Shown here piece after piece: positions 16,650-24,563 of a stretch of DNA of 64,000 bases. The position numbers and the translations under genes are program-made. The notes beneath the pieces are model-generated. The model was not told the origin of the DNA. It searched no databases and saw nothing but the letters and a program-made list of their open reading frames with translations. Each line of letters begins with the position of its first letter. Positions within the stretch are counted from its first letter, which is position 1. The stretch is from Streptomyces angustmyceticus. Lineage in GTDB: Bacteria; Actinomycetota; Actinomycetes; Streptomycetales; Streptomycetaceae. The stretch lies in assembly GCF_019933235.1 (NCBI RefSeq), contig NZ_CP082945.1:6299501-6363500 (forward strand). Reading direction: 5' to 3'.

Positions 16650-18389
16650 GTGTTGGAGGAGATGCGGATCCGGTCCTTGGGTGTCATTGATGACGCCGTT
16701 GTCGAGCTGTCCCCTGGCTTCACGGCGGTGACCGGCGAGACGGGCGCCGGCAAGACCATGGTCGTCACCAGCCTCGGCCTGCTGCTCGGCGGGCGCGCCG
16801 ACCCCGCCCTGGTGCGGATCGGCGCCAAATCGGCGGTCGTTGAGGGCAGGATCGGCGTCGGCCCCCAGGCGCCCGCCGCCGTACGGGCCGAGGAGGCCGG
16901 CGCCGAGCTGGACGACGGCGCGCTGCTGATCAGCCGCACGCTCTCCGCCGAGGGCCGCTCGCGCGCCCATGTGGGCGGGCGTTCCGTGCCGGTCGGCCTG
17001 CTGGCGGAACTCGCCGACGACCTGGTCGCCGTGCACGGCCAGACCGACCAGCAGGGCCTGCTGCGGCCGGCCCGCCAACGGCAGGCGCTGGACCGCTACG
17101 CCGGGGACACGGTGGCCGTCCCGCTCGCCAAGTACACCGCCGCCCACCGCAGGCTGCGCGCCGTCGCCACCGAGCTGGACGAGCTGACGACGCGGGCCCG
17201 CGAACGTTCGCAGGAGGCCGACCTGCTGCGCTTCGGCCTCGACGAGATCGCCGAGGCCGAGCCGCTGCCCGGCGAGGACACCGAGCTGGCCGCCGAGGCC
17301 GAGCGGCTCGGCCACGCCGAGGCCCTGGCCTCCGCGGCGAGCGCCGCGCACGCCGCGCTGGCCGGCAACCCCGAGGACCCCGAGGGCGTCGACGCCACGA
17401 CCTTGGTCGCCGGCGCGCACCGCGCGCTGGAGGCCGTGCGCAGTCACGACCAGGAGCTGTCCGCGCTCGCCGAGCGGCTCGGCGAGATCGGCATCCTGAT
17501 GGCGGACGTGGCGGGCGAGCTGGCCAGTTACGCGGACGGCCTGGACGCCGACCCGCTGCGGCTCGCCGCGGTCGAGGAACGCCGCGCCGCCCTCAACCAC
17601 CTGACCCGCAAGTACGGCCAGGACATCGCGGCGGTACTGGCCTGGTCCGAGGAGAGCGCCGCCCGGCTCGCCGAACTGGACGGCGACGACGACCGGATCG
17701 GCGAACTGGCCGCCGAGCGGGATGCCCTCCGCGCCGAACTGGGCGAACTGGCGCAGACCCTGACCGATGCCCGCACGGCGTCGGCGAAGCGTTTCGCCGA
17801 CGCGGTCACCGCCGAACTCGCCGAACTCGCCATGCCGCACGCCCGGGTCACGGTCGAGATCCGCCAGACCGAGGTGGCCGAGGACGCCGACGGCATCGAG
17901 GTCGGCGGCCGCACCGTGGCCTACGGGCCGGCCGGCGCCGACGAGGTCGAGCTCCTGCTGGCCCCGCACCCGGGCGCACCGCCCCGCCCGATCGCCAAGG
18001 GGGCGTCCGGTGGTGAGCTCTCCCGGGTGATGCTCGCCGTCGAGGTGGTCTTCGCCGGCTCCGACCCCGTACCGACCTACCTCTTCGACGAGGTCGACGC
18101 GGGGGTCGGCGGAAAGGCGGCCGTCGAGGTCGGCAGGCGCCTGGCCAGGCTCGCGAAGTCCGCGCAGGTCGTCGTCGTCACGCACCTTCCGCAGGTCGCG
18201 GCCTTCGCGGACCGCCAACTGCTGGTGGCGAAGACCAATGACGGGTCGGTCACCAGGAGCGGTGTCACGGTCCTGGAGGGTGAGGAGCGGGTCCGCGAGC
18301 TCTCCCGGATGCTGGCCGGCCAGGAGGACTCCGAAACGGCCCGCGCACACGCCGAGGAACTGCTGGAGACGGCGCGCACGGGGAGCTAG
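16650..18389 (+). CDS. recN: DNA repair protein RecN (SMC-like ATPase)
   Basis: RecN is an SMC-like coiled-coil ATPase that acts early at DNA double-strand breaks on the nucleoid. The product is 579 residues. It starts LEEMRIRSLGVIDDAVVEL, then Walker A VTGETGAGKTMVVTSL near residue 28, long Glu/Ala/Arg-rich coiled coils in the middle, the ABC signature KGASGGELSRVMLA, Walker B TYLFDEVDAGVGGKAA and THLPQVAAFAD. GTG 16650 was chosen because this is the usual start in the genus; an ATG 12 bases further in has GGAGGAG touching it, too close to serve. tlyA-nadK-recN order is conserved in Actinobacteria. Confidence 0.95.
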   Translation: MLEEMRIRSLGVIDDAVVELSPGFTAVTGETGAGKTMVVTSLGLLLGGRADPALVRIGAKSAVVEGRIGVGPQAPAAVRAEEAGAELDDGALLISRTLSAEGRSRAHVGGRSVPVGLLAELADDLVAVHGQTDQQGLLRPARQRQALDRYAGDTVAVPLAKYTAAHRRLRAVATELDELTTRARERSQEADLLRFGLDEIAEAEPLPGEDTELAAEAERLGHAEALASAASAAHAALAGNPEDPEGVDATTLVAGAHRALEAVRSHDQELSALAERLGEIGILMADVAGELASYADGLDADPLRLAAVEERRAALNHLTRKYGQDIAAVLAWSEESAARLAELDGDDDRIGELAAERDALRAELGELAQTLTDARTASAKRFADAVTAELAELAMPHARVTVEIRQTEVAEDADGIEVGGRTVAYGPAGADEVELLLAPHPGAPPRPIAKGASGGELSRVMLAVEVVFAGSDPVPTYLFDEVDAGVGGKAAVEVGRRLARLAKSAQVVVVTHLPQVAAFADRQLLVAKTNDGSVTRSGVTVLEGEERVRELSRMLAGQEDSETARAHAEELLETARTGS

Positions 18390-18503
18390 ACCCTGAGGTG
18401 AGCGGCGTCACCTCCCCCGCTGCGCCGTCGGCCGGCGGGCCCGCCCGCGCAGTGGCATCCCTCACGGCGGGCCCGGGGCCGGTCGTGAGTACACTCGCCG
18501 ACC

Positions 18504-18695
18504 ATGTGCGAGCCCAGACGGTATGCAAAACAGCGCAAATCGCGCAGTGACCGTCCGTGCGCCGACGCTTCCGTCAGGTGCACGGGGGCCTCGGTGAATC
18601 CGCTCGCCACCGTCGCACACGCCCCGCACCGGACCCGTGCGGTCCGCGGCCGCCCCGCACCGGCGCCGGCCGCCGGCCGCCCGGGGGCCGTGTGA
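18504..18695 (+). CDS. Possible 63-residue leader ORF before the GT2/NodB gene
   Basis: A short frame from ATG 18504 ends in a GTGA overlap with the probable start of the next gene, which is the usual layout for translational coupling in this genome. The product is basic and Cys-containing, with an Arg/Ala/Pro-rich C-terminal half and no recognised domain. The first 20 codons use A-ending codons (GCA, AAA, AAA) unlike neighbours, so the 5' part may instead be promoter DNA. It should be treated as tentative. Confidence 0.25.
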   Translation: MCEPRRYAKQRKSRSDRPCADASVRCTGASVNPLATVAHAPHRTRAVRGRPAPAPAAGRPGAV

Positions 18696-20788
18696 GACGC
18701 CGCGCGAACCGGGCCCGGCACCGGCGCTCCCGCGACCCGCGCGGTCACTGGCTGCTGCTGATCATGGTGCTCCCGGTGATGTTCGGTGCCCTGCTCTTCG
18801 AGGGCTGGACCACCCACGAGGTCGACGCCGCCAAGACCCGCAAGGACTGCGCCAGCCCCGTGCCCCGGTCCGTCGACAAGGGCGGCCCGGTGCTCCGGTT
18901 CCACGACGGCAAGGCGGTCTCGTCCTCGGTGCCGGCCCGCACGGTGGCGCTCACCTACGACGGCGGGCCCGACCCCGTGTGGACGCCGCGGCTGCTCGAC
19001 CTGCTGCGCAAGCACCACGCCCACGCCACGTTCTTCCTCCGCGGCGCCCAGGCGGCCGAGCACCCGGACCTGGTGCGGCGGATCAAGGCCGAGGGCCATG
19101 AGATCGGCTCGAACACCTACACCGGCGCGGCCATGGGCGCGTCCTCGCCGCTGCGCGCCTCCCTGGAGCTGTCGCTCACGCAGAAGGCGCTGGCGGGCAG
19201 CGCGGGCCTGCACACCAGGCTGCTGCGGATGCCGCAGACCACCGCGGTCGACACCCTGTGCGGCGCCGAGTGGAAGGCCGCCGAGAAGGCCGGCGCGGAG
19301 GGCTACACCCTGGTCGCCGCCGACCGCTGGTACCGCAACCCTTCGCAGGGCGTGATCCGGCAGTTCGGCCAGAACGGCCTCGGCTACCTGGGCTCCAAGG
19401 AACTGCTCGACAACCCGAAGGCCGACAGGTTCACCACCGTGACGGCGGGGGTACGCCGGCCCTCGCCCGACGTCCCGGCCTCCGCCGTCGAGCGCTGGTC
19501 GGGTACGGCCCTGATCTGGGCCAAGGCCCTGGGGCACGCCTTCATCAGCGCGATGGCCTGGGTGCTCGCCATAGCTGGCGGACTGGGACTGCTGAGGCTG
19601 GCGATGCTGGTGTTCTTCGCCCGGACCCACGTCCGGCGGCTGACCCGTATCCGCCCCGGATCGACCTGGCTGCGGGAGGTCACCGACCCGGTGACGGTGC
19701 TCGTCCCGGCCTACAACGAAGAGGCGGGCATCGAGTCCACCGTCCGTTCGCTGCTCGCCTCCACCCACCGGCGACTACAGGTCATCGTGATCGACGACGG
19801 GTCGACGGACCGGACGGCGGACATCGCCGCGCGGATCGGCGATCCCCGATTGGAGGTGATCCGGCAGACCAACGCGGGCAAGGCGGCAGCCCTCAACACC
19901 GGCCTGGCCCATGCCCGGTACGGCATCATCGTCATGGTCGACGCCGACACCGTCTTCGAACCGGACGCCTTCCACCACCTCATCCAGCCGCTCGCCCACC
20001 CGGCGGTGGGTGCGGTCAGCGGCAACACCAAAGTCGGCAACCGTCGCCGGCTGCTGGGCCGGTGGCAGCACCTGGAGTACGTCTTCGGGTTCAACCTCGA
20101 CCGGCGGATGTTCGAGGTGCTGGAGTGCATGCCGACGGTCCCCGGCGCCATCGGGGCCTTCCGCCGGGACGCGCTGATGGGTGTCGGCGGCGTCAGCGAG
20201 GACACCCTCGCCGAGGACACCGACCTCACCATGGCCCTGTGGCAGGCGGGCTGGCGGGTGGTCTACGAGGAGTCCGCCGTCGCCTGGACCGAGGTGCCCA
20301 CCTCGCTGCGGCAGCTGTGGCGGCAGCGCTACCGCTGGTGCTACGGAACGATCCAGGCCATGTGGAAGCACCGCCGGGCCGTCGTCAGACTGGGCCCGGC
20401 CGGGCGCTCGGGCCGCCGCGGGCTGAGCTACCTCGTCCTCTTCCAGGTCGCCCTGCCCCTGTTCGCGCCGGTCGTCGACATCTTCGCGCTGTACGGGCTG
20501 CTCTTCCTGGGGCCCTGGCAGTCGGCCGGCGTGTGGTGCGGCTTCCTGCTCGTGCAGCTGCTCTGCGCCGGATACGCGCTGCGGCTGGATGGCGAGAAGC
20601 TGCGGTCGCTGTGGGCGATGCCGTTCCAGCTCCTGGTCTACCGGCAGCTGATGTATCTGGTGGTCATCCAGTCCGTGGTGGCCTTCCTGCTCGGCACCCG
20701 CCTGAAGTGGCACCGGATGCACCGCTCGGGGACCGCGGGGCAGCAGATCGGGCAGCCGGCGGCGTACCGGAGCCTGTCATCGAGGTGA
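18692..20788 (+). CDS. Membrane-bound processive GT2 glycosyltransferase fused to a degenerate NodB-like polysaccharide deacetylase domain
   Basis: The 698-residue protein has an N-terminal membrane anchor (about residues 19-36), an extracytoplasmic NodB-fold domain (about 84-270), a second transmembrane segment (about 285-310) and a GT2 synthase domain with C-terminal helices. The GT2 part keeps every processive-synthase motif: VPAYNEE near 337, DDGS, DAD near 416, EDTDL near 507 and QRYRW near 543. The deacetylase part has lost its metal site: TFDDGPDP is TYDGGPDP (Asp to Gly91) and the HxxxH of motif 2 is NTYTG (141-145). It likely makes an extracellular glucan-like or beta-linked polysaccharide. 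The start is GTG 18692, coupled to the short upstream frame; an upstream GTG at 18557 would add 45 basic residues. Confidence 0.87.
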   Translation: MRRRANRARHRRSRDPRGHWLLLIMVLPVMFGALLFEGWTTHEVDAAKTRKDCASPVPRSVDKGGPVLRFHDGKAVSSSVPARTVALTYDGGPDPVWTPRLLDLLRKHHAHATFFLRGAQAAEHPDLVRRIKAEGHEIGSNTYTGAAMGASSPLRASLELSLTQKALAGSAGLHTRLLRMPQTTAVDTLCGAEWKAAEKAGAEGYTLVAADRWYRNPSQGVIRQFGQNGLGYLGSKELLDNPKADRFTTVTAGVRRPSPDVPASAVERWSGTALIWAKALGHAFISAMAWVLAIAGGLGLLRLAMLVFFARTHVRRLTRIRPGSTWLREVTDPVTVLVPAYNEEAGIESTVRSLLASTHRRLQVIVIDDGSTDRTADIAARIGDPRLEVIRQTNAGKAAALNTGLAHARYGIIVMVDADTVFEPDAFHHLIQPLAHPAVGAVSGNTKVGNRRRLLGRWQHLEYVFGFNLDRRMFEVLECMPTVPGAIGAFRRDALMGVGGVSEDTLAEDTDLTMALWQAGWRVVYEESAVAWTEVPTSLRQLWRQRYRWCYGTIQAMWKHRRAVVRLGPAGRSGRRGLSYLVLFQVALPLFAPVVDIFALYGLLFLGPWQSAGVWCGFLLVQLLCAGYALRLDGEKLRSLWAMPFQLLVYRQLMYLVVIQSVVAFLLGTRLKWHRMHRSGTAGQQIGQPAAYRSLSSR

Positions 20789-20879
20789 GTGGGCCACTCA
20801 GTACGGACTTGCCCGTCGCTGTCACGCAGAATTCCGGACTATTTGGTGAAAGGCTCGCGAGCATGCAGACTGTCCGCCC

Positions 20880-22070
20880 ATGAGTGACTGGCTGGACGGT
20901 GCCCCCGGCGCCCACCGTGGCGGTGGCGCGGGGAAGCCGGAGCGTGCCGTCACGGGGCAGGTGCGGCAGCCCGGCTCCCGTCCGCCGCAGCCGGCCGCCG
21001 GCCGGCCGATGCCCGGCCCCTACGGCGGTCCCGGCGGTCCCAGGCGCAGAAGCACCCGGCCCGCGGCCACCCGCCCCACCTGGCGCCGCCGGATCCTGCG
21101 GCTCGCCGGCCTGGTGGGCGTCGTGGCGCTGCTCACCTCCATAGGCACCTACACCTGGGCCGACACCAAGCTGGAGCGCGACGTCGACCTCGGCCGGCTC
21201 ACCGGCCGGCCGGCGCCGGGCAAGGGGGCCAACTATCTGATCGTGGGCTCCGACAGCCGCCAGGGCCTGTCCGGGAAGCAGCTGAAGGACCTGCACACCG
21301 GCGGCTCGGCGGACGCGGGGCGCCGCACCGACTCGATGATCCTGCTGCACACCGGCGCCCACGGCACCACCATGATGAGCCTGCCGCGCGACTCCTGGGT
21401 GACCATCCCGCCCCACGTCCGCCCGGAAACCGGCAAGCGCTACGGCGCGTCGAAGGACAAGCTCAACGCGGCGTTCTCGCGGGGCGGTCCCGAGCTGCTC
21501 GTCCGGACCGTCGAGCACAACACGGGCCTGCGCATCGGGCACTACACGGAGATCGGCTTCGCGGGCTTCGTCGGCATCGTGGACGCGGTCGGCGGTGTGC
21601 CGATGTGCCTGGACAAGGCCGTCAGGGACGAGAAGTCCGGCGAAAACCTCGCACAGGGCTGCCACACGCTCGACGGCCGGGAGGCGCTCGCCTTCGTCCG
21701 CCAGCGCCACCAAGAGGCCCAGGGCGATCTCGGCCGCGGCCAAAACCAGCAGAAGTTCCTGGCCGCGCTCTCCCACAAGGCCGCACAACCCGGCACCCTG
21801 CTCAACCCGTCCACGGTCTACCCCACGGTGAACGCGGGCCTCGACACGCTCATCGTCGACAAGGGCATGAGCCTGTGGAACCTCACCTCGCTCTTCGAAG
21901 CGATGAAGGGCGTCTCGGCCGGCCAGGGCACCCGCCTCCACGTCCCCGTCTCCGGCCTCGGCGTCAGGACCCCCAAGGGCAGCGCCGTGCGGTGGGACCT
22001 GCCGCGGGCGAAGAAGCTCTTCAGGGAACTGCACGACGACCAGCAGGTGACGTCCGCGCCGAAGGGTTGA
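20880..22070 (+). CDS. LytR-CpsA-Psr (LCP) family cell-wall glycopolymer ligase
   Basis: LCP enzymes move undecaprenyl-pyrophosphate-linked glycopolymers onto peptidoglycan outside the membrane. The 396-residue protein has a cytoplasmic Pro/Gly-rich tail (1-60), one transmembrane helix (about 73-92) and an LCP domain with YLIVGSDSRQG, RTDSMILLHTG, MSLPRDSWVTIP, KLNAAFSRGGP, GFVGIVDAVGGV and the late FVRQRHQEAQGDLGRGQNQQ; the Arg and Asp residues that bind the pyrophosphate appear intact. The ATG is at 20880. A short stem-loop (22075-22091) follows the stop. Between a GT2 synthase and an MraY-like gene, it fits an envelope-polymer cluster. Confidence 0.92.
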   Translation: MSDWLDGAPGAHRGGGAGKPERAVTGQVRQPGSRPPQPAAGRPMPGPYGGPGGPRRRSTRPAATRPTWRRRILRLAGLVGVVALLTSIGTYTWADTKLERDVDLGRLTGRPAPGKGANYLIVGSDSRQGLSGKQLKDLHTGGSADAGRRTDSMILLHTGAHGTTMMSLPRDSWVTIPPHVRPETGKRYGASKDKLNAAFSRGGPELLVRTVEHNTGLRIGHYTEIGFAGFVGIVDAVGGVPMCLDKAVRDEKSGENLAQGCHTLDGREALAFVRQRHQEAQGDLGRGQNQQKFLAALSHKAAQPGTLLNPSTVYPTVNAGLDTLIVDKGMSLWNLTSLFEAMKGVSAGQGTRLHVPVSGLGVRTPKGSAVRWDLPRAKKLFRELHDDQQVTSAPKG

Positions 22071-22156
22071 ACCGACCCTCCCGCAGAGGGTGCGACGGGG
22101 CCGCGCCTAGGGTGACCGGAGGTGAGCGCGGCAGGGTGCCGGGCGAGGGGAGCGGC

Positions 22157-22945
22157 ATGGCGGCGGCAGGCAACGGGGTGCTCGGGCGGATCTCGGCGCT
22201 CCTGGGGGCGGCAGGGACGACCAGGGCCGCCCATGCGGCGCTCCGGAAGCGGCCGCCGGGCGGTGCCGTCCTGTGGGAGCGGAAGAACTACGCCGGCCGA
22301 ACCGTGGACCTGCACGCGGGGCTCGCCACGGCCACCGGAACCGCGCTCGCCGCCGCCACCGCACCGGGGCTGCCCGCCCGGACCCGGGCCGCCACGGCGC
22401 TGGCCGTACTGGCCGCCGGGGGCTGCGGGGCGTACGACGACGTGTTCGGTGCCGGTGACCCCCGCCGGGGATTCCGGGCCCACCTTTCGGCGCTCCGGCA
22501 CAAAGAGGTCACCAGCGGCGCCGTGAAGCTGTTCGGGATCGGGGCCGCGGGCCTGGCGGCGGGGGCCTTCCTCAAGGAGCGCCCGGCCGACAAGCTCCTG
22601 GCGGGCGTGGTGATCGCGGGCTCGGCCCATCTGGTCAACCTCCTGGACGTCCGGCCTGGCCGGGCGGCCGGCGCCGTACTGGCCGCCGGCGCTCCCGGTC
22701 TGCTGCGCCGCGGTCCGGCCGGTCCGCTGTCCGCGGCACCCATGGGGGCCGCGGCAGCCGTCATCGGCGACGACCTGGGGGAGCGCACGATGCTCGGGGA
22801 CGCCGGGGCGCACGCTCTCGGCGCGGCCCTCGGCGTCGCCATCGTCACGGGCAACGGCCGCCGCGGGCTGGCCGCACACGCCGCGGCCCTGGTCGCCGCC
22901 GCGGCCGCCGGGGACCGCGTCAGCCGGACGGCAGCGGCGCTCTGA
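22157..22945 (+). CDS. MraY/WecA-like (phospho-N-acetylhexosamine-lipid transferase family) membrane protein, short form
   Basis: This 262-residue hydrophobic protein retains family landmarks: AYDDVFG near residue 97 (the DD motif), HLSALRHKEVTSGAVKL, NLLDVRPGRA near 163 and GDDLGERTMLGDAGAHALGA near 205. MraY and WecA load sugar-phosphates onto undecaprenyl phosphate and are 320-360 residues with ten or more helices, so this protein is shorter and may lack some helices. It may start glycopolymer synthesis for the adjacent LCP ligase, or be a non-catalytic paralogue. ATG 22157 follows GGGGAG. A GTG at 22112 is an alternative start. Confidence 0.78.
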   Translation: MAAAGNGVLGRISALLGAAGTTRAAHAALRKRPPGGAVLWERKNYAGRTVDLHAGLATATGTALAAATAPGLPARTRAATALAVLAAGGCGAYDDVFGAGDPRRGFRAHLSALRHKEVTSGAVKLFGIGAAGLAAGAFLKERPADKLLAGVVIAGSAHLVNLLDVRPGRAAGAVLAAGAPGLLRRGPAGPLSAAPMGAAAAVIGDDLGERTMLGDAGAHALGAALGVAIVTGNGRRGLAAHAAALVAAAAAGDRVSRTAAAL

Positions 22946-23358
22946 GGCCGCCCGGCCCGCCCCCGACACCACCTCCCTCCCCGTATCTGGCCGATCCGGA
23001 CAAACCTCTCGCGCTCCCGACGGCGGCGCACACGCCCCTTGCTCCGGCGCACGCGCACCCCCGGAGGTGGACTCACTCGAACGAGCCGTTAACCCGCGCG
23101 GGCGGTTTGTCGCCCATGTGGGTGATCTGGTGGGCGCCGGGGTGAGACTTCCCACCGGAACGGCGGGCCGACGGTGCCGAATTGACGTCGCCGGACTGGC
23201 ATCCTGGGCGCGGTGCGCGGACTCGGGCGTGCTCGCCCCGTCCTGACCGCCCTGCCGGACAGACGGGCGAACGCCCGCACGCGAGGCCGCACCCCGCAGC
23301 AAACGGACCGACCCGCCGGTACGGACCGTCCCGCCCCCGACCCAGGAGCCCCGACCAC
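22946..23358. other. Intergenic region upstream of GT4 gene; no gene supported
   Basis: About 410 bases. TTGACG at 23182-23187 could be a -35 element for the GT4 gene, but no convincing -10 lies at the right spacing. The frames reading through are antisense-type shadows with no domain. A leader of about 150 bases would precede the GT4 GTG if transcription starts near 23205. Confidence 0.35.
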
Positions 23359-24522
23359 GTGATCAGCACCCCGACCTCGGCGCACGGGCTGTCGCCGCTG
23401 CGCACGGTCCAGGTGCTGGGACACGGCAGTGCCGGCAGCGCGGCGCACGTCCGCTCGCTGGCCGAAGGGCTCGTGGCCCGCGGGGTGCGGGTGACCGTCT
23501 GCGCCACGCAGGAGACCGAGGACGCCTACGACTTCACCGGCTCGGGCGCGCGGTTCGTGTACGTCCCGCCGCGGACGGACCCGGCGAGCGTGGCCGCGCT
23601 GCGCAGCGCCTGCTGGGACGCCGACCTCGTCCACGCGCACGGGCTGCGGGCCGGGCTGCGGGCCTCGATGGCGCTCCGCGGACTGCGCGGCCCCCGGGGC
23701 GGACGGCGGGTCCCGCTGGTCATCACCTGGCACACCAAGGCGCACATCGAGGGCGCGCGGGCCGGCCTGGTGCATCTCATGGAGCGGCGGGTGGCGCGGG
23801 CGGCCGCCGTGGTCCTGGGGGCCTGTTCCGACCTCGTGGACCGGGCGCGTGAGCGGGGAGCGCGCGATGCCCGGCTCGCGCCCGTCGCGATTCCGCGCCC
23901 CCGGCCGGGCGGCGCTGCGGCCGAGCCCGAGAGCCACGACCGGATGCGTCGCAAGGAACGGGCCGAACTGGGCGCGGTGGACCGCCCGTTGCTGCTCGTG
24001 GTCGGCCGGCTCGACCCGAGTCAGGGGCACGACCTGCTGCTGGACGCGGCACACGCCTGGTGCGCGCTCGATCCGCAGCCGCTGGTCGCCATCGCGGGGG
24101 AGGGCGAGCAGCGGGCCGCGCTGCAGCGGCGCATCGACGCCGAGCAGTTGCCCGTCCAGTTGCTCGGCCGCCGCGACGACGTCCCCGAACTCCTCTCCGC
24201 CGCCGACCTGGTGGTGCTGCCCAGCAGGTGGGAGGCCCGTTCGCTGATCGCCCAGGAGGCGCTGCGCGCGGGGGTGCCGCTGGTCGCCACCGACACCGGA
24301 GGCACCCGCGAACTGGTCGGCCCGGCCGCGGAACTGGTGCGGTACGGCGACGCCGCCGCGCTGGCCCGTGCGGTCCTCGCGCTGCTCGCCGACCCCGTAC
24401 GGCGGGACGCCCTCGCCGCGGCGGGCCGCGCCCAGGCGGCCGGCTGGCCCAGCGAGAACGACACCGTCACCCAGGTCCTCAGCGTCTACGACGAACTGAC
24501 CCAGCCGGCGCAGCCGGCCTGA
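23359..24522 (+). CDS. GT4-family glycosyltransferase
   Basis: This is a GT-B fold enzyme of 387 residues acting at the cytoplasmic membrane face. The N-terminal acceptor half has VLGHGSAGSAAHVRSLAEGL and DADLVHAHGLRAGL; the donor half has LLVVGRLDPSQGHDLLLDA, LLGRRDDVPELLSAADLVVLPS and the nucleotide-sugar motif EARSLIAQEALRAGVPLVATDTGG, where the usual EX7E signature is recognisable. The sugar is unknown. GTG 23359 has AGGAG 10 bases upstream. A 20-bp-arm terminator overlaps its stop codon. GT4 genes lie between recN and pyrG in other Streptomyces too. Confidence 0.88.
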   Translation: MISTPTSAHGLSPLRTVQVLGHGSAGSAAHVRSLAEGLVARGVRVTVCATQETEDAYDFTGSGARFVYVPPRTDPASVAALRSACWDADLVHAHGLRAGLRASMALRGLRGPRGGRRVPLVITWHTKAHIEGARAGLVHLMERRVARAAAVVLGACSDLVDRARERGARDARLAPVAIPRPRPGGAAAEPESHDRMRRKERAELGAVDRPLLLVVGRLDPSQGHDLLLDAAHAWCALDPQPLVAIAGEGEQRAALQRRIDAEQLPVQLLGRRDDVPELLSAADLVVLPSRWEARSLIAQEALRAGVPLVATDTGGTRELVGPAAELVRYGDAAALARAVLALLADPVRRDALAAAGRAQAAGWPSENDTVTQVLSVYDELTQPAQPA

Positions 24523-24553
24523 CCTGCCCGGCCGGCCGGGCAGGTCAGGCCGG
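24514..24553. terminator. Bidirectional terminator between GT4 and PucR genes
   Basis: A perfect 20-bp-arm palindrome (24514-24533 with 24534-24553) with no spacer, rich in GC; it begins inside the last codons of the GT4 gene and lies between two convergent genes. It can fold equally on either strand. Confidence 0.8.
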
Positions 24554-24563
24554 GGCGGGGGCC

